From assembly GCF_900157385.1 (NCBI RefSeq), contig NZ_LT717698.1, forward strand, positions 293,312 to 357,311: DNA of 64,000 bases, given 5' to 3'. The notes under the pieces were generated by a model. It was not told the DNA's origin, did not search any database, and worked only from the letters and a program-made list of their open reading frames with translations. Positions 1 to 12,331 of the stretch are shown in pieces (within the stretch, counting starts at the first letter, position 1; each line of letters begins with the position of its first letter). The translations under genes were made by a program, and so were the position numbers. The stretch comes from Mycobacterium terramassiliense. GTDB lineage: Bacteria; Actinomycetota; Actinomycetes; Mycobacteriales; Mycobacteriaceae.

Positions 1-3000
1 GCCTGGTGGCTGGACATGGGCGCCAACCCGGCCCGGCTCATGCGGGCGCGATCCTTGTCACCGAGATGTCGCGTCATCGTGCTGGCCTCTTCCCACAGAC
101 CCCACGCCACCGACAGCCCGGCCAGCCCCTGCGCGCGCCGGTAGGACGCGAGCCCGTCCAGGAAGCTGTTGGCCGCCGCGTAGTTGCCCTGGCCCGGCGC
201 GCCCAGGATCCCGGCCATCGACGAAAACATCACGAACGCCGACAGATTCATGTGTTTGGTGACCTCGTGCAGATGCCAGGCCCCGTCGACCTTGGCCCGC
301 AGGACCGTGTCCATCCGGTCGGGGGTCAACGACGCGATCAGGCCGTCGTCCAGGACGCCCGCGGCGTGGAAGACGCCCCGCAGCGGATAGCGCGCCGGCA
401 CCCGCATCAGCAATCCCGCCACCGCCTCGGGGTCGCCGACGTCACAGGCCACCACCGACACCGTCGCGCCGGCGTCGCGCAGCTCGGCCGCCAGTTCCGC
501 GGCGCCGTCGGCCCGCTCGCCGCCGCGGCTGACCAACATCACGTGGGGCACCCGATACTTCGCGACCAGGTGGCGGGCCAGCGCCGAGCCCGCCATGCCG
601 GTCCCGCCGGTGATCAACGCCGTGCCCGAGGCCAGTCCGCCCGGGCCGTCGGGCAGGGTGAGCACCACCTTGCCGGTGTGGCGGGCCTGGCTCACGAACC
701 GGTACGCCTCGGTGGCGTGGCGGATGTCAAACGCCTTGACCGGCAACGGCGTCAACGTGCCGTCGGCGAACAGGCTCATCAACGTGCCCAGCATCGCCGC
801 GATGCGGTCCGGTCCGGCCTCCATCAGGTCGAACGCCCGATACCGCACACCCGGGTATTGGTCGGCGATGGACCCCGGGTCGCGCAGGTCGGTCTTGCCC
901 ATCTCGATGAAGCGCCCGCCGGGGGCCAACAACCGCAACGACGCGTCGGTGAACTCCCCGGCCAGCGAGTTGAGCACCACCTGGAAGCCCTGGGCGCCCG
1001 CCACCGCACGAAACTTGTCCTCGAACTCCAAGGTCCGCGAATCGCCGATGTGGGCGTCGTCAAAGCCCATGGCGCGCAACGTGTCCCACTTGCCGCGGCT
1101 GGCGGTGGCGAAAACCTCCGCGCCCCAATGCCGCGCCAGCTGCACCGCGGCCATCCCCACCCCGCCGGTGGCGGCGTGCACCAGCACCCGCTCACCGGCC
1201 CGCAGCCCGGCCAGATCCGACAACCCGTACAGCGCCGTCAAGAACACCACCGGCACGCCCGCCGCCTCGACCAGCGACCACCCCGCCGGCACCCGCACCA
1301 CCAGCCGCTCGTCCACCACCGCCTCGGAGCCCGTCAGCCCGATGATTCCCGTCACGGGGTCGCCGACGGCCAACCCGGTCACGCCCGGACCGACCTCGGT
1401 GATGACCCCGGCGCCCTCGGCCCCCAACTCGGCGGCGCCGGGATACATGCCCAACGCCACCAACACATCCCGGAAATTCACCCCGACCGCGGCCACCGCC
1501 ACCCGCACCTGCCCGGCCGCCAGGTCGGCCCGCGGGCAGGGCTGCGCCACCAGGTCCTCGAGCGTGCCGGCGTCGCCCGCGGCCAGGCGCCACTCCCCCG
1601 GCGGCAGCGTCAGGATCGAAACCTCTGCCGGCGCCAACCGGGCCGCATACGCCTCGCCGGCGCGCACGACCACTTGCGGTTCCCCGGCCGCGATCACGGC
1701 GTCGACGTCGATGGACCCGTCGGAATCCAGCAGCACCACCCGGCCCGGGTGCTCGGCCTGCGCCGACCGGACCAACCCCCACACCGCCGCAGCGGCCGGA
1801 TCCGTGACCGCCTCGCCGTCGAACGCCACCGCCCCGCGGGTCTGCACGACGAGCACGCCCGGACCGTCACCGGCCAGCCAGGACTGCAGCACGCCCAGCG
1901 CCTCGTGCGTGGCCCCGTACACCAAGCCCGGCAGCCCGGCGCCATCCCGCGACCCGGGCTCCCACACCACCGCGGCCTCGGCAATGCCGTTGGCCGGCAA
2001 CGACACCGGCGACCAGGTCGGCTGGAAAAGCCCCGCCCCACCGGGACGGGCCGCGCCCGCCGAAAGCTGCTCGGGCGACACCGGGCGAAGGACCAGCTCC
2101 CGCACCGACAAGACGGGCAGGCCGGTGAAATCGGCCAGCTCCAGCGACACCGCGCCCGCGCCGACCGGGCTCAGCCGCACCCGGGCCCGCGACGCGCCGG
2201 CCGCATGCAGGCACGCGCCCTGCCAGGAGAACGGCAGGACCGCCTGGGCCTGCGCGTCGTCCATCCCCAGCGCATGCAGGGCGGCGTCCAACAGGACGGG
2301 GTGTATCCCGTACCCCGCGACCGTCACACCGGCGGACTGGGGGACGGCGACCTCGGCGAAGATCTCCTCCCCCCGCCGCCACATCGCCTGCAGACCCCGG
2401 AACGCGGGGCCATAGTCGTAGCCCAGCTCGGCCAGCCGCTCGTAGCCACCGGCCACGTCCACCGCCGTCGCGCCCGCGGGCGGCCATACCGACAGGTCGG
2501 CGGCGGGCTCGGTCGAGCCCGCGCTCAGCTCGCCCTCGGCGTGCAGTACCCAGTCCGAATCCGGTTGAACGCCCGACGAATACACGGCCACCGCCCGCCG
2601 GCCGGCCTCCCCGGCGGCGCCCACCACCACCTGCACGCGCACCGTGCCGGGCGCCGGCAGGATCAGCGGAGCCGACAGGGTCAACTCCTCGACCACCGAG
2701 CAGCCGACCTCATCGCCGGCGCGCAATACCAGTTCGACGAACCCGGCGCCGGGAAACAGCACCATCCCGGCCACCGCGTGATCGGCCAGCCACGGCTGGG
2801 CGGCGGTCGACAACCGGCCCGTCAGCACCACCCCGCCCGAATCGGGCCGCTCCACCACCGCACCCAACAGCCCGTGCCCGGCCCCCACCAAGCCCGATGT
2901 GCTCACGTCGCCGGAACCCACGAGTTCGGCCGGCAGCCAATACCGCCGTCGCTGAAAGGCGTACGTGGGCAACGCAACTCGCCGCGCGGCCAGGCCGTCA

Positions 3001-5681
3001 TACACCGCCGCCCAGTCGATGGGCGCGCCCGTGACGTAGAGGCCCGCGGCGGCGAGCAGCACGGAATCGATCTCGGGGCGGTCTTTGGCCATCGTCACCA
3101 CCGAGGCCGCGGGTTCGGCGGCAAGCGACTGCGGCAGCGATGCCGTCAGCGCCGCGCCGGGTCCCACCTCCACGAAGACCCTCGCGCCCAGCGATTCGGC
3201 CAACCGCACCCCGTCGACAAAGCGCACCGGTTGGCGCACGTGCTCCAGCCAGTACGCCGCCGACCCATACCCCGGGCCCGCCAACTGCCCGGTCACGTTG
3301 GACACCAAGCCAATCCGTGGCTCACCGACCGAGATACCGTCCAGCACCGCGGCGAAGTCGTCGATCATCGGATCCATCAGTGCCGAATGGAACGCGTGCG
3401 AGACCGCCAGCCGGTGCACCCGCCGGCCCAGCTTCGTCAGCCGGTCCACCACCGCGTCGACCGCGGCCCGCTCACCCGAAACCACCACCGCTTCGGGGCC
3501 GTTCACCGCCGCGATGCTCACACCCTCGGTCAGCACGGGTGCGACCTCGGCCTCGGTGGCCGCGACGGCGACCATCGTCCCGCCCGCGGGCAACCGCGCC
3601 ATCAACCGGCCCCGCGCCGACACCACGCAGGCCGCGTCGGCCAGCGACAGCACCCCGGCCACGTGCGCCGCGGCCAGCTCCCCCACCGAGTGGCCCATCA
3701 CCACGTCGGGCAGCACTCCCCAGGACCGCCACAGCGCCGCCAGCGCGACCTCGATGGCGAACAGCGCCGGCTGCGCAAACTCCGTGTTCTCCAACAACTC
3801 CGGGTCGCCACCCCAGATCACCTTCCGCAACGGCAATCGCAGGTGGCCGTCCAACGCCTCGGCGGCCTCGTCGAAGGCCCGCGCGAATTCCGGGAACCGC
3901 CCATACAGCGCCGCGCCCATGCCCAACCGCTGCGAACCCTGGCCGGGGAACATGAAGACGGTCTTGCCCATCGACCGGGTGCTACCCACCACCGCCGCCG
4001 CACCGGGATTCCCGGACGCCAGGCCGGCCAATCCGTCCAGCAGGGCCGCGCGGTCGCTGCCGACCAGCACGGCCCGATGCTCGAAGGCCGACCGGGTGGT
4101 GGCCAGCGACCAGCCGACATCGACGAGGTCCGCACCCGGCTCGGCCTGCACGTGCGCCGCGAGCCGGGCCGCCTGACCGGCGAGCGCCCGTTCAGAACGG
4201 GCGGAGACCACCCACGGCACAACCGGATTGGCGCCGTCGCGGCGCGGCTCGGCGCTTTCCGGCTCGGCGCTTTCCGGCGCGCCGGACGGCTCGGTGGGCG
4301 GTTCCTCGATGATGACGTGCGCGTTGGTCCCGCTGATCCCGAACGACGAGACCCCCGCCCGCCGCGGCCCGTCCGCCGGCTCGGCCGTCCAGGGCCGCGG
4401 CTCGGTCAGCACCGACACGGCCCCGGCGGACCAATCCACGTGCGGCGTGGGCACATCGACGTGCAACGTCTGGGGCATCAGCTCATGGCGCATCGCCTGG
4501 ACCATCTTGATCACCCCGGCCACCCCGGCGGCGGCCGACGTGTGACCGATGTTGGACTTGATCGACCCCAACCACAACGGCCGGTCCGCGGGCCGATCCT
4601 GCCCGTAGGTCGCCAAAAGCGCCTGGGCCTCAATCGGATCGCCCAACACCGTCCCGGTGCCGTGACCCTCGACCACGTCGACGTCGGCCGTCGTCAGCCC
4701 GGCGTCGGCCAGCGCCGCCCGGATCACCCGCTGCTGGGACGGCCCGTTGGGGGCGGTCAGGCCGTTGGAGGCGCCGTCCTGGTTCACCGCGGACCCGCGC
4801 AGCAGCGCAAGCACCGGATGCCCCAGCCGCCGCGCGTCGGACAACCGCTCCAACACCAGCACGCCCGCGCCCTCCGACCAGGAGGTGCCGTCGGCGGCGC
4901 CCGCGTAGACCTTGCAGCGGCCGTCGGGGGCCAGCGCCCGTTGCCTGCTGAACTCGACGAAGGCGGCGGCCGTGGCCATGACCGTCACGCCGCCGGCCAG
5001 CGCGAGATCACATTCGCCGGTACGCAACGAGTGCGCCGCCAGGTGCATGGCCACCAGCGACGACGAGCACGCCGTATCCACCGACAACGCGGGGCCTTCC
5101 AAACCCAGCACGTAGGACACCCGGCCCGACGCCACGCTCAGCGTGGATCCGGTGAGCCCGTACCCCTCCAGCTCGCCCTTGACCTCGCCGCCGTAGCCGG
5201 CGTGAATGACCCCGGCGAACACCCCCGTCGCTGAGCCGCGCAGCGCCAGCGGGTCAATCCCGGCCCGTTCCAACGCTTCCCACGACACCTCGAGCATGAG
5301 CCGCTGCTGCGGGTCCATCGCCAGCGCCTCGCTGGGCCCGACGCCGAAGAATCCGGCATCGAAGTCGCCGGCGTTCTGCAGGAAGCTGCCCCGGCGCGTG
5401 TACATCTTGCCCTGGGCGTCGGGGTCCGGGTCGTACAGCGCGTCGATCTCCCAGCCACGATCGGTGGGAAAATCCGATACCGCGTCGCGGCCCTCGGCCA
5501 CCAGCCGCCACAGGGCCTCCGGCGAGTCCACCCCGCCGGCGTAGCGGCACGCCATGCCGACCACGGCCACCGGCTCGGACAGCTGCCCTTCGAGCTCGGC
5601 CACCCGTCGCCGGGCCCGCCTGAGGTCTGCGGTCAGGCGCTTGAGGTAGTCGACGTGCTTTTCGGTGCTCGGCGTGGTCAT
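1..5681 (-). CDS. pks8: Type I modular polyketide synthase, pks8/17-like (3' end outside window)
   Basis: A modular PKS of at least 1893 residues whose C-terminus (end of KR and the expected ACP) lies off the left edge. Domains in order: N-terminal basic coiled coil (about 1-33, docking helix), KS with DTACSSS (Cys about 205), AT with GHSVGE and the HAFH motif (codons at 3387-3398) that predicts malonyl-CoA, DH with [12 protein letters not shown] with the [10 protein letters not shown] nucleotide loop, and KR with GGTGMAGSA and LDD. The reading frame is open throughout, so ER and KR are joined to KS-AT-DH. In M. tuberculosis the same region is annotated as two genes, pks8 and pks17. The ATG is 29 nt after the pks7 stop, so the two are probably co-transcribed. 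An ESAEP tandem repeat lies in the KS-AT linker. By analogy with Pks8/17 the likely product is a methyl-branched fatty acid (inference). Confidence 0.93.
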   Translation of the reverse strand, partial: MTTPSTEKHVDYLKRLTADLRRARRRVAELEGQLSEPVAVVGMACRYAGGVDSPEALWRLVAEGRDAVSDFPTDRGWEIDALYDPDPDAQGKMYTRRGSFLQNAGDFDAGFFGVGPSEALAMDPQQRLMLEVSWEALERAGIDPLALRGSATGVFAGVIHAGYGGEVKGELEGYGLTGSTLSVASGRVSYVLGLEGPALSVDTACSSSLVAMHLAAHSLRTGECDLALAGGVTVMATAAAFVEFSRQRALAPDGRCKVYAGAADGTSWSEGAGVLVLERLSDARRLGHPVLALLRGSAVNQDGASNGLTAPNGPSQQRVIRAALADAGLTTADVDVVEGHGTGTVLGDPIEAQALLATYGQDRPADRPLWLGSIKSNIGHTSAAAGVAGVIKMVQAMRHELMPQTLHVDVPTPHVDWSAGAVSVLTEPRPWTAEPADGPRRAGVSSFGISGTNAHVIIEEPPTEPSGAPESAEPESAEPRRDGANPVVPWVVSARSERALAGQAARLAAHVQAEPGADLVDVGWSLATTRSAFEHRAVLVGSDRAALLDGLAGLASGNPGAAAVVGSTRSMGKTVFMFPGQGSQRLGMGAALYGRFPEFARAFDEAAEALDGHLRLPLRKVIWGGDPELLENTEFAQPALFAIEVALAALWRSWGVLPDVVMGHSVGELAAAHVAGVLSLADAACVVSARGRLMARLPAGGTMVAVAATEAEVAPVLTEGVSIAAVNGPEAVVVSGERAAVDAVVDRLTKLGRRVHRLAVSHAFHSALMDPMIDDFAAVLDGISVGEPRIGLVSNVTGQLAGPGYGSAAYWLEHVRQPVRFVDGVRLAESLGARVFVEVGPGAALTASLPQSLAAEPAASVVTMAKDRPEIDSVLLAAAGLYVTGAPIDWAAVYDGLAARRVALPTYAFQRRRYWLPAELVGSGDVSTSGLVGAGHGLLGAVVERPDSGGVVLTGRLSTAAQPWLADHAVAGMVLFPGAGFVELVLRAGDEVGCSVVEELTLSAPLILPAPGTVRVQVVVGAAGEAGRRAVAVYSSGVQPDSDWVLHAEGELSAGSTEPAADLSVWPPAGATAVDVAGGYERLAELGYDYGPAFRGLQAMWRRGEEIFAEVAVPQSAGVTVAGYGIHPVLLDAALHALGMDDAQAQAVLPFSWQGACLHAAGASRARVRLSPVGAGAVSLELADFTGLPVLSVRELVLRPVSPEQLSAGAARPGGAGLFQPTWSPVSLPANGIAEAAVVWEPGSRDGAGLPGLVYGATHEALGVLQSWLAGDGPGVLVVQTRGAVAFDGEAVTDPAAAAVWGLVRSAQAEHPGRVVLLDSDGSIDVDAVIAAGEPQVVVRAGEAYAARLAPAEVSILTLPPGEWRLAAGDAGTLEDLVAQPCPRADLAAGQVRVAVAAVGVNFRDVLVALGMYPGAAELGAEGAGVITEVGPGVTGLAVGDPVTGIIGLTGSEAVVDERLVVRVPAGWSLVEAAGVPVVFLTALYGLSDLAGLRAGERVLVHAATGGVGMAAVQLARHWGAEVFATASRGKWDTLRAMGFDDAHIGDSRTLEFEDKFRAVAGAQGFQVVLNSLAGEFTDASLRLLAPGGRFIEMGKTDLRDPGSIADQYPGVRYRAFDLMEAGPDRIAAMLGTLMSLFADGTLTPLPVKAFDIRHATEAYRFVSQARHTGKVVLTLPDGPGGLASGTALITGGTGMAGSALARHLVAKYRVPHVMLVSRGGERADGAAELAAELRDAGATVSVVACDVGDPEAVAGLLMRVPARYPLRGVFHAAGVLDDGLIASLTPDRMDTVLRAKVDGAWHLHEVTKHMNLSAFVMFSSMAGILGAPGQGNYAAANSFLDGLASYRRAQGLAGLSVAWGLWEEASTMTRHLGDKDRARMSRAGLAPMSSHQ
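919..1256. repeat. ER-coding block nearly identical to 7359-7696
   Basis: These 338 bp in the pks8 enoylreductase region match the pks7 ER region at an offset of 6440 bp. By eye there is one mismatch (position 1201 C versus 7641 T). The sequence outside the block diverges visibly, and the AT domains have different specificity motifs. This fits local gene conversion between neighbouring modules better than uniform conservation. Confidence 0.85.
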
Positions 5682-5710
5682 TGCTGGGTCATTCCTGGGG
5701 GGTTCCTGGC

Positions 5711-8700
5711 TCATTCGCGGCCGAGTTCTTCGTCGAGGATCGCGAAGAGTTGGCTTTCGTCTGCGGCATCGAGGTCCTGATCGAGCTCGTCGAGGTGGTC
5801 GGGGTCGGGCCGGTCGGCGGGGGCCGCGGTGCCGAGCAGGTTTTGGATGCGAGCGCTCAGCCGCGCCTTGTCGTCCGGCTTGCAGTCGGGTGAGTCCAGC
5901 AGCGCCTGCAATTCGCGGACGATGTCCTCGAAGCGGGACATCAGGGCGGGCCCGTCGGCGGTGGCGGTCAGTTCGGTGCCGAGGTGAGCGGCCAGGATCG
6001 CGGGTGTGGGGTAGTCGAAGATCAGGGTGGGCGAAAGCGTCAGTCCGGCAGCGGTTTTGAGGCGGTTGCGCAGCTCGACGGCGGTCAGCGAGTCGAAGCC
6101 GAGGTCCTGGAAGGCGCGGTCGGCGGCGATGTCGCTGCCGCTGGGCAGCCCCAGCACGGTCGCGGCGTTGCCGCAGACCAGGTCGACCAACTCGCGCTGG
6201 CGCGCCTCGGGGCTCAGCCCGTGCAGGCGCGCCTTGAGGCCGGTCGTCGACGCGGTGTGGCCGGGGTCGGTCACGACGCGGCGGGTGGGGCGGGCGGCCA
6301 GCTCCCGCAACAACGGGGGTAGCCCGGCGGCGTTGTCGGACAGGGCGGTTCGGTCCACGCGGACCGCCACCACCACGGGGTGGTCGACGAGCATGGCGGT
6401 GTCGAACGATTCCAGCGCCTGCTCGGTCGACAGGGCCGCCAGCCCGATGCGGCTCATCCGGGCCTTATCGCGATCGCCCAGGTGTGCGGTCATCGCCGAG
6501 GCCTGTTCCCACAGCCCCCAGGCCAGCGATACACCCGGCAGTCCGTGCGCGCGCCGGTGCGCGATGAGGCCGTCGAGGAAAGTGTTGGCCGCGGCGTAAT
6601 TGGCCTGACCCGGGGTGCCCACGATCCCGGCCATCGACGAGAACACCACGAACGCGGCCAGGTCGCGATCGCGGGTCGCCTCATGCAGGTTCCAGGCCCC
6701 GTCGACCTTGGCCCGCAACACCGCATCGACCCGCTCGGCGGTCATCGAGGAGATCAGCCCGTCGTCGAGCACCCCGGCGGCGTGGATGACCGCGCGCAAC
6801 GGGTAGTCCGCGGGGAGGTGGGCGAGCATCCCCGCCACGGCGTCGCGGTCGGCCACGTCGCAGGCCACCACCGACACCCGGGCCCCCGCGCCTTCCAATC
6901 GGCCCACCAGCTCGGGCACCCCGGCGGCGTCCGCGCCGGCGCGGCTGACCAGCACCACGTGGGCCACCCCGTAGCGCTCGACGAGGTGGCCGGCCAGCGC
7001 CGAACCCGCCATGCCGGTGCCGCCCGTGATCACGACGCTGCCCCCGGCCAGCCCACCACCGGATCCGCTGAGGGCCCCGCCGGGCCCGTCGGGGATCGTG
7101 AGGGCGACCTTGCCGATGTGGCGGGCCGCGCTGACGAACCGATACGCCGCCGAGGCGCACCGGACGTCAAAGGTCTTGAGCGGCAGCGGGCGTATCGCAC
7201 CGTCGCGCATCAGGCGCATCACCTCGGCCAGCATCGCCGCGGTGCGCTCGGGTCCGGCCTCCATCAGGTCGAACGCCCGATACCGCACACCCGGGTGTTG
7301 GTCGGCGACGACCGCCGGGTCCCGCGGGTCGGTCTTGCCCATCTCGATGAAGCGCCCCCCGGGGGCCAACAACCGCAACGACGCGTCGGTGAACTCCCCG
7401 GCCAGCGAGTTGAGCACCACCTGGAAGCCCTGGGCGCCCGCCACCGCACGAAACTTGTCCTCGAACTCCAAGGTCCGCGAATCGCCGATGTGGGCGTCGT
7501 CAAAGCCCATGGCGCGCAACGTGTCCCACTTGCCGCGGCTGGCGGTGGCGAAAACCTCCGCGCCCCAATGCCGCGCCAGCTGCACCGCGGCCATCCCCAC
7601 CCCGCCGGTGGCGGCGTGCACCAGCACCCGCTCACCGGCCTGCAGCCCGGCCAGATCCGACAACCCGTACAGCGCCGTCAAGAACACCACCGGCACACCG
7701 GCGGCCTCGACCAGCGACCACCCCGCCGGCACCCGCACCACCACACGCTCGTCCACGACGGCCTCGGAACCGACCACGCCCAGCAAGCCCATCACGGGGT
7801 CGCCGACGGCCAACCCGGTCACGCCCGGACCGACCTCGGTGATGACCCCGGCGCCCTCGGCCCCCAACTGGCCGCCGCCGGGATACATGCCCAACGCCAC
7901 CAACACATCCCGAAAGTTCACCCCGACCGCGGCCACCGCCACCCGCACCTGCCCGGCGGCGAGTTCCGCCCGCGGGAGCGGCCCCAGCACCAGGTCCTCC
8001 AGCGTGCCCGCGCTTCCGGCGTCCAACCGCCATCCCCGCGGCGGCAGCGCGAGCACCGACTCCGCGGCGACCGGAGCCAGGCGCGCCGCATGGACGACAC
8101 CGGCGCGAATCACCAATTGCGGCTCGCCGCAAGCGATCGCCGCCGCCACGTCCACCGAGCCGTCGGAATCCACCAGCACCACCCGGCCGGGGTGCTCGGA
8201 CTGGGCCGAGCGCACCAACCCCCATACCGCCGCGCCGGCCAGGTCCGAAACGTCTTCGCCGGCAAGCGCGACGGCCCCACGGGTGAGCACCGTCAACACC
8301 CCGGACCCTTCCCCGGCCAGCCAGGACTGCAGCACGCCCAGCACCTCGGTGGCGGCCGCGTGCACCGAGCCGACCACGTCCGGGCCGGCGCCGGCCAGCT
8401 CCCAGATCGCGACGCCGTCGTCAATCCCGGTGCCGGTCAGGACGATCGGGGACCACGCCACCTCCAGCAACCCCTCGGCCGGCGCCGCGGCCGCGGACAA
8501 CTGCCGGTGCGAAACCGGCCGCATCACCAACGACCGCACCGACAGCACCGGCAGCCCCGTCGCGTCGGCAAGCTCGAGCGACACCGCGCCCGCGCCGGCC
8601 GCAGCGATGCGAACCCGCGCCCGCGCGGCGCCGGCGGCATGCAGCGACACGCCCTGCCAGGAAAACGGCAGCACCGTCTGCGCCTGTTCGTCCGCCAGCC

Positions 8701-11700
8701 CGAGCGCGTGCAACGCCGCGTCCAACAGCACCGGGTGCATCCCGAAGCCGCCGGCTTGGGCGCCCGCGTCCTGCGGCACCTCGACCTCGGCGAAGATCTC
8801 GTCCCCCCGCCGCCACATCGCCCGCAGCCCCGTAAAGGCCGGACCGTACCGGTAGCCCCGCTGGGCCAGCCGCTCATAGGCGCCGGCGACGTCCACCGGC
8901 GTGGCACCGACGGGCGGCCACACCGACAGGTCGGAATCCGGTGTCAGGGGCCGTTCGCTCAGCAGGCCCTGGGCGTGCAGGACCCAATCCGAACCCGATT
9001 GGGCGCCACGGGAGTACACCGACACCTCCCGGTGCCCGGAGTCGTCGACGCCGCCGACGACCACCTGTATCTGCACGGCACCGGTCCCGGGCAACACCAG
9101 CGGGGCCGAGAGTGTCAGCTCTTCGATGGCCCCGCACCCGACCTCGTCGCCGGCCCGGATCGCCAACTCGACGAATCCCGCCCCCGGGAACAACACCGTG
9201 TCTCCCACCGCGTGCCCGGCCAGCCACGGCTGGGTGGCCACCGACAACCGGCCCGTCAGGACCACCCCGCCCGCGTCGGGCCGCTCCACCACCGCGCGCA
9301 GGAAACCGTGCTCGGCACTCAGCACGCCCAGGCTGGCGGCGTCGCCCGAACCCATCGCTGCGTCCGGGAGCCAGAACCGCCGCCGCACAAACCCGTACGT
9401 CGGCAGGTCCACGCGCTGCCCACCGGCGAGCGCCGGGCGCCAGTCCACGCGCGCACCGGCCACCTGCGCGTGGGCAACCGACAGCCAAAACCTTTGCAGG
9501 GAACCGTCGTCGCGGCCGAGGGACGGAATGACGATCGCGTCGCCGGCCTGGTCCGCCAGCGTCTGTTCGATGCCGGCGATCAACACCGGATGCGGGCTCG
9601 ATTCGATGAAGACGCGATAGCCGGCGTCGGCCGCGCTGCGCACCGCTCGCTCGAATTGCACCGTCTGCCGGATGCTTCGGTACCAGTAGTCGGCGTCCAG
9701 CCCGGCGGTGTCCATCACGTCACCGGTCGCGGTGGAGAAGAAGGCGACCGAGCAAGGCCGCGGCGCGATGCCGACCAGCGCCTCGAGGAGCGGTTCGCGG
9801 ATGACGTCGACCTGGGCGGAGTGGGACGCGTAGTCGACGTCGATCGTGCGGGCGCGAATCTCCTCGGCCTCGCACCGTCGCACCAGCTCCGCCAGGGCGT
9901 CCACGTCCCCCGACACGGCCACCGACGAAACACCGTTGACGGCAGCGATATTCAGCCGATCGCCCCACGCGGCCACCAACTCGCCGGCCCGCGCAGCCCC
10001 GCACGCGAGCGAGACCATGCCGCCGGCGCCCGACAGGCCCACCAGCAGCCGGCTGCGCAGCGCCACCCCCCGGGCGGCGTCCTCCAGCGACAGCGCGCCC
10101 GCCACATAGGCCGCCGCGATCTCACCCTGCGAATGCCCGATCACCGCGTCGGGAGCCACGCCCATCGAGCGCCACAGCTCGGCCAGTGACACCATGACCG
10201 CCCACAGCACCGGCTGCACCACGTCGACCCGATCGAGCCCTGGGGCCCCCGGCGCGCCGCGGATGACGTCGAGCAATGACCACTCCACGTGCTCGGCGAG
10301 CGCTTTGTCGCACCGGCGCAGCTGGTCGGCGAATACCGTTGAACTGCCCAGCAACTCGGCCCCCATGCCGACCCACTGCGAGCCCTGGCCCGGGAACACG
10401 AACACGGTCTTGCCCACCGGCCGCGCCCGCCCCGTCACCACGCCGGCGCCCGGCTCGCCGGCGGCCAGGCTCGCCAACCCCGCCACCAACTGGTCGCGAC
10501 CGGCCCCCACGACGACCGCGCGATGCTCGAACAGCGATCGGGTCGAGACCAGCGACCAGCCCACGTCGACCGCGCTGAGGGCGGGATGGGTGTCCACATG
10601 CGCGAGCAGCCGGGCGGCCTGGTTCGCCAACGCGTCGGCCGACCGCGCCGACAGCACCCACGGCGCCGCCGCGTCATCGCCGGCCGCCCCGGGGGTTTCC
10701 ACCTCCGGCGGTGCCTGTTCCACGATGACGTGTGCGTTGGTGCCGCTGATCCCGAACGCCGACACGCCCGCGCGACGCGGCCGGCCTGGTGCCGGCCAGG
10801 GCCGCGGCTCCGTCAACAGCGACACCGCCCCGGCCGACCAGTCGACGTGCGGCGTCGGCGCATCGACGTGCAACGTCTTGGGCATCAACCCATGCCGCAT
10901 CGCCTGCACCAGCTTGATCACCCCGGCGGCGCCCGCCGCGGCCGAGGTGTGTCCCACGTTCGATTTGATCGACCCGAGCCACAGCGGCCGATCCACCGGC
11001 CGCTCCTGCCCGTAGGTCGCCAGAAGCGCTTGTGCCTCAATGGGATCCCCCAGGGTGGTTCCGGTGCCGTGGCCCTCCACCAGATCCACCTCGGCCGCGC
11101 TGAGCCGCGCGTTGGCCAGCGCCGCCCGGATCACCCGTTGCTGCGACGGCCCGTTGGGGGTCGCCAGCCCATTGGAGGCGCCGTCCTGATTCACCGCGGA
11201 TCCCCGCAGCACGGCCAGCACCGGATGCCCCCATCGCCGGGCGTCGGCCAACCGCTCCAGCGCCAGCACACCGGCGCCTTCGGAGAACCCGGTGCCATCG
11301 GCGGCGCCCGCGTACGCCTTGCATCGGCCGTCGGCGGATAGCGCTCGCTGCCTGCTGAATTCGATGAACATCGCCGGAGTGGCCATCACCGTCACGCCGC
11401 CGGCCAGCGCCAGATCACACTCGCCGGACCGCAGCGACTGCGCCGCCAGGTGCAGCGCCACCAACGACGACGAGCACGCCGTGTCCACCGACACCGCCGG
11501 GCCCTCCAGCCCCAGCGCGTACGCCACCCGGCCCGAGGCCACGCTCAGGGTGGATCCCCGCAGCCCATACCGTTCCAGGTCGCCGGGAACCCGGCCCTGG
11601 CCGCCATACGAGCCGTGGAACACCCCGGCGAAGACGCCCGTCGGCGAGCCCCGCAACGCGAGCGGATCAATCCCGGCCCGCTCCAACGCCTCCCACGACA

Positions 11701-12103
11701 CCTCCAACAACAGCCGCTGCTGCGGATCCATCGCCAGCGCCTCGCTGGGCGCGATCCCGAAGAACGCGGCGTCGAAATCCGCCACGTCGGCCAGGAACCC
11801 GCCGCAGCGCGTGTACGACTTGCCCACCGCATCGGGATCCGGATCGAACAAATCGGTCAGATCCCAGCCCCGGTCGGCGGGAAACTCCGACACCACGTCG
11901 CGGCCCTCGGCCACCATCTGCCACAGGCCCTCGGGCGAATCCACCCCGCCCGGGTAGCGGCAGGCCATGCCCACGACCGCCACCGGCTCGGTGGGCCCTT
12001 CGGCGATCAGGGCGAGATACTCGCGGTTCTCCCGCTTCAGCCGCTCGTTTTCCTTCAGTGATTGTCGGAGCGCCGCGACGAGCTCATCGTGGGTGCTGGT
12101 CAT
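5711..12103 (-). CDS. pks7: Type I modular polyketide synthase, complete KS-AT-DH-ER-KR-ACP module
   Basis: A 2130-residue single-module PKS, almost the length I recall for M. tuberculosis Pks7 (2126). Domains: N-terminal docking coiled coil 1-35; KS about 40-460 with DTACSSS (Cys210), His345 and His385; AT about 566-870 with RVDVVQ, GHSQGE (Ser658) and YASH at 758-761 (codons 9821-9832), a pattern for methylmalonyl-CoA; DH from about 940 with His964 and the FPG motif; ER with [15 protein letters not shown] with [12 protein letters not shown] (B-type, D-alcohol) and NYAAAN; ACP with GFDSL (Ser2005). All reductive motifs look intact, so a fully reduced two-carbon extension with a methyl branch is predicted. 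The acidic C-terminal tail (about 2090-2130) should dock to the basic N-terminus of pks8. The 228-bp gap to pks10 may hold its own promoter. Confidence 0.95.
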   Translation of the reverse strand: MTSTHDELVAALRQSLKENERLKRENREYLALIAEGPTEPVAVVGMACRYPGGVDSPEGLWQMVAEGRDVVSEFPADRGWDLTDLFDPDPDAVGKSYTRCGGFLADVADFDAAFFGIAPSEALAMDPQQRLLLEVSWEALERAGIDPLALRGSPTGVFAGVFHGSYGGQGRVPGDLERYGLRGSTLSVASGRVAYALGLEGPAVSVDTACSSSLVALHLAAQSLRSGECDLALAGGVTVMATPAMFIEFSRQRALSADGRCKAYAGAADGTGFSEGAGVLALERLADARRWGHPVLAVLRGSAVNQDGASNGLATPNGPSQQRVIRAALANARLSAAEVDLVEGHGTGTTLGDPIEAQALLATYGQERPVDRPLWLGSIKSNVGHTSAAAGAAGVIKLVQAMRHGLMPKTLHVDAPTPHVDWSAGAVSLLTEPRPWPAPGRPRRAGVSAFGISGTNAHVIVEQAPPEVETPGAAGDDAAAPWVLSARSADALANQAARLLAHVDTHPALSAVDVGWSLVSTRSLFEHRAVVVGAGRDQLVAGLASLAAGEPGAGVVTGRARPVGKTVFVFPGQGSQWVGMGAELLGSSTVFADQLRRCDKALAEHVEWSLLDVIRGAPGAPGLDRVDVVQPVLWAVMVSLAELWRSMGVAPDAVIGHSQGEIAAAYVAGALSLEDAARGVALRSRLLVGLSGAGGMVSLACGAARAGELVAAWGDRLNIAAVNGVSSVAVSGDVDALAELVRRCEAEEIRARTIDVDYASHSAQVDVIREPLLEALVGIAPRPCSVAFFSTATGDVMDTAGLDADYWYRSIRQTVQFERAVRSAADAGYRVFIESSPHPVLIAGIEQTLADQAGDAIVIPSLGRDDGSLQRFWLSVAHAQVAGARVDWRPALAGGQRVDLPTYGFVRRRFWLPDAAMGSGDAASLGVLSAEHGFLRAVVERPDAGGVVLTGRLSVATQPWLAGHAVGDTVLFPGAGFVELAIRAGDEVGCGAIEELTLSAPLVLPGTGAVQIQVVVGGVDDSGHREVSVYSRGAQSGSDWVLHAQGLLSERPLTPDSDLSVWPPVGATPVDVAGAYERLAQRGYRYGPAFTGLRAMWRRGDEIFAEVEVPQDAGAQAGGFGMHPVLLDAALHALGLADEQAQTVLPFSWQGVSLHAAGAARARVRIAAAGAGAVSLELADATGLPVLSVRSLVMRPVSHRQLSAAAAPAEGLLEVAWSPIVLTGTGIDDGVAIWELAGAGPDVVGSVHAAATEVLGVLQSWLAGEGSGVLTVLTRGAVALAGEDVSDLAGAAVWGLVRSAQSEHPGRVVLVDSDGSVDVAAAIACGEPQLVIRAGVVHAARLAPVAAESVLALPPRGWRLDAGSAGTLEDLVLGPLPRAELAAGQVRVAVAAVGVNFRDVLVALGMYPGGGQLGAEGAGVITEVGPGVTGLAVGDPVMGLLGVVGSEAVVDERVVVRVPAGWSLVEAAGVPVVFLTALYGLSDLAGLQAGERVLVHAATGGVGMAAVQLARHWGAEVFATASRGKWDTLRAMGFDDAHIGDSRTLEFEDKFRAVAGAQGFQVVLNSLAGEFTDASLRLLAPGGRFIEMGKTDPRDPAVVADQHPGVRYRAFDLMEAGPERTAAMLAEVMRLMRDGAIRPLPLKTFDVRCASAAYRFVSAARHIGKVALTIPDGPGGALSGSGGGLAGGSVVITGGTGMAGSALAGHLVERYGVAHVVLVSRAGADAAGVPELVGRLEGAGARVSVVACDVADRDAVAGMLAHLPADYPLRAVIHAAGVLDDGLISSMTAERVDAVLRAKVDGAWNLHEATRDRDLAAFVVFSSMAGIVGTPGQANYAAANTFLDGLIAHRRAHGLPGVSLAWGLWEQASAMTAHLGDRDKARMSRIGLAALSTEQALESFDTAMLVDHPVVVAVRVDRTALSDNAAGLPPLLRELAARPTRRVVTDPGHTASTTGLKARLHGLSPEARQRELVDLVCGNAATVLGLPSGSDIAADRAFQDLGFDSLTAVELRNRLKTAAGLTLSPTLIFDYPTPAILAAHLGTELTATADGPALMSRFEDIVRELQALLDSPDCKPDDKARLSARIQNLLGTAAPADRPDPDHLDELDQDLDAADESQLFAILDEELGRE
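7359..7696. repeat. ER-coding block nearly identical to 919-1256
   Basis: This is the pks7 partner of the homogenised enoylreductase block: 338 bp with a single visible mismatch to the pks8 copy. It covers the nucleotide-binding loop and the following Rossmann-fold residues of the ER domain. Confidence 0.85.
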
Positions 12104-12331
12104 GCCACCCGGCCTCTCGTGTCACTCATCCGAACGGGGGTACGGCGGCGCCACGCCGACGGCCGCGCCGGGGTCATCCCCCCGGCCGGCACGGCTTGCG
12201 CCTCTCCTGAACCCCCGAACAGACCCCCGACCACACTTTCGCCGCCCCACTGTCAGCACCTCGAACAACGCCCCAACAGACCCCACGGGCAGAGCTTTAC
12301 CGTACGACGAAAAGTTCACGAACACGCCGAA

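Noticed and set aside
6..5234. 1742-residue open frame on the plus strand
   Set aside because: Antisense shadow of the pks8 reading frame: Arg/Pro/His/Gln-rich low-complexity translation with no domain. High GC keeps antisense frames open.
6380..10189. 1269-residue open frame on the plus strand
   Set aside because: Antisense shadow of pks7, same composition bias and no recognisable motif.
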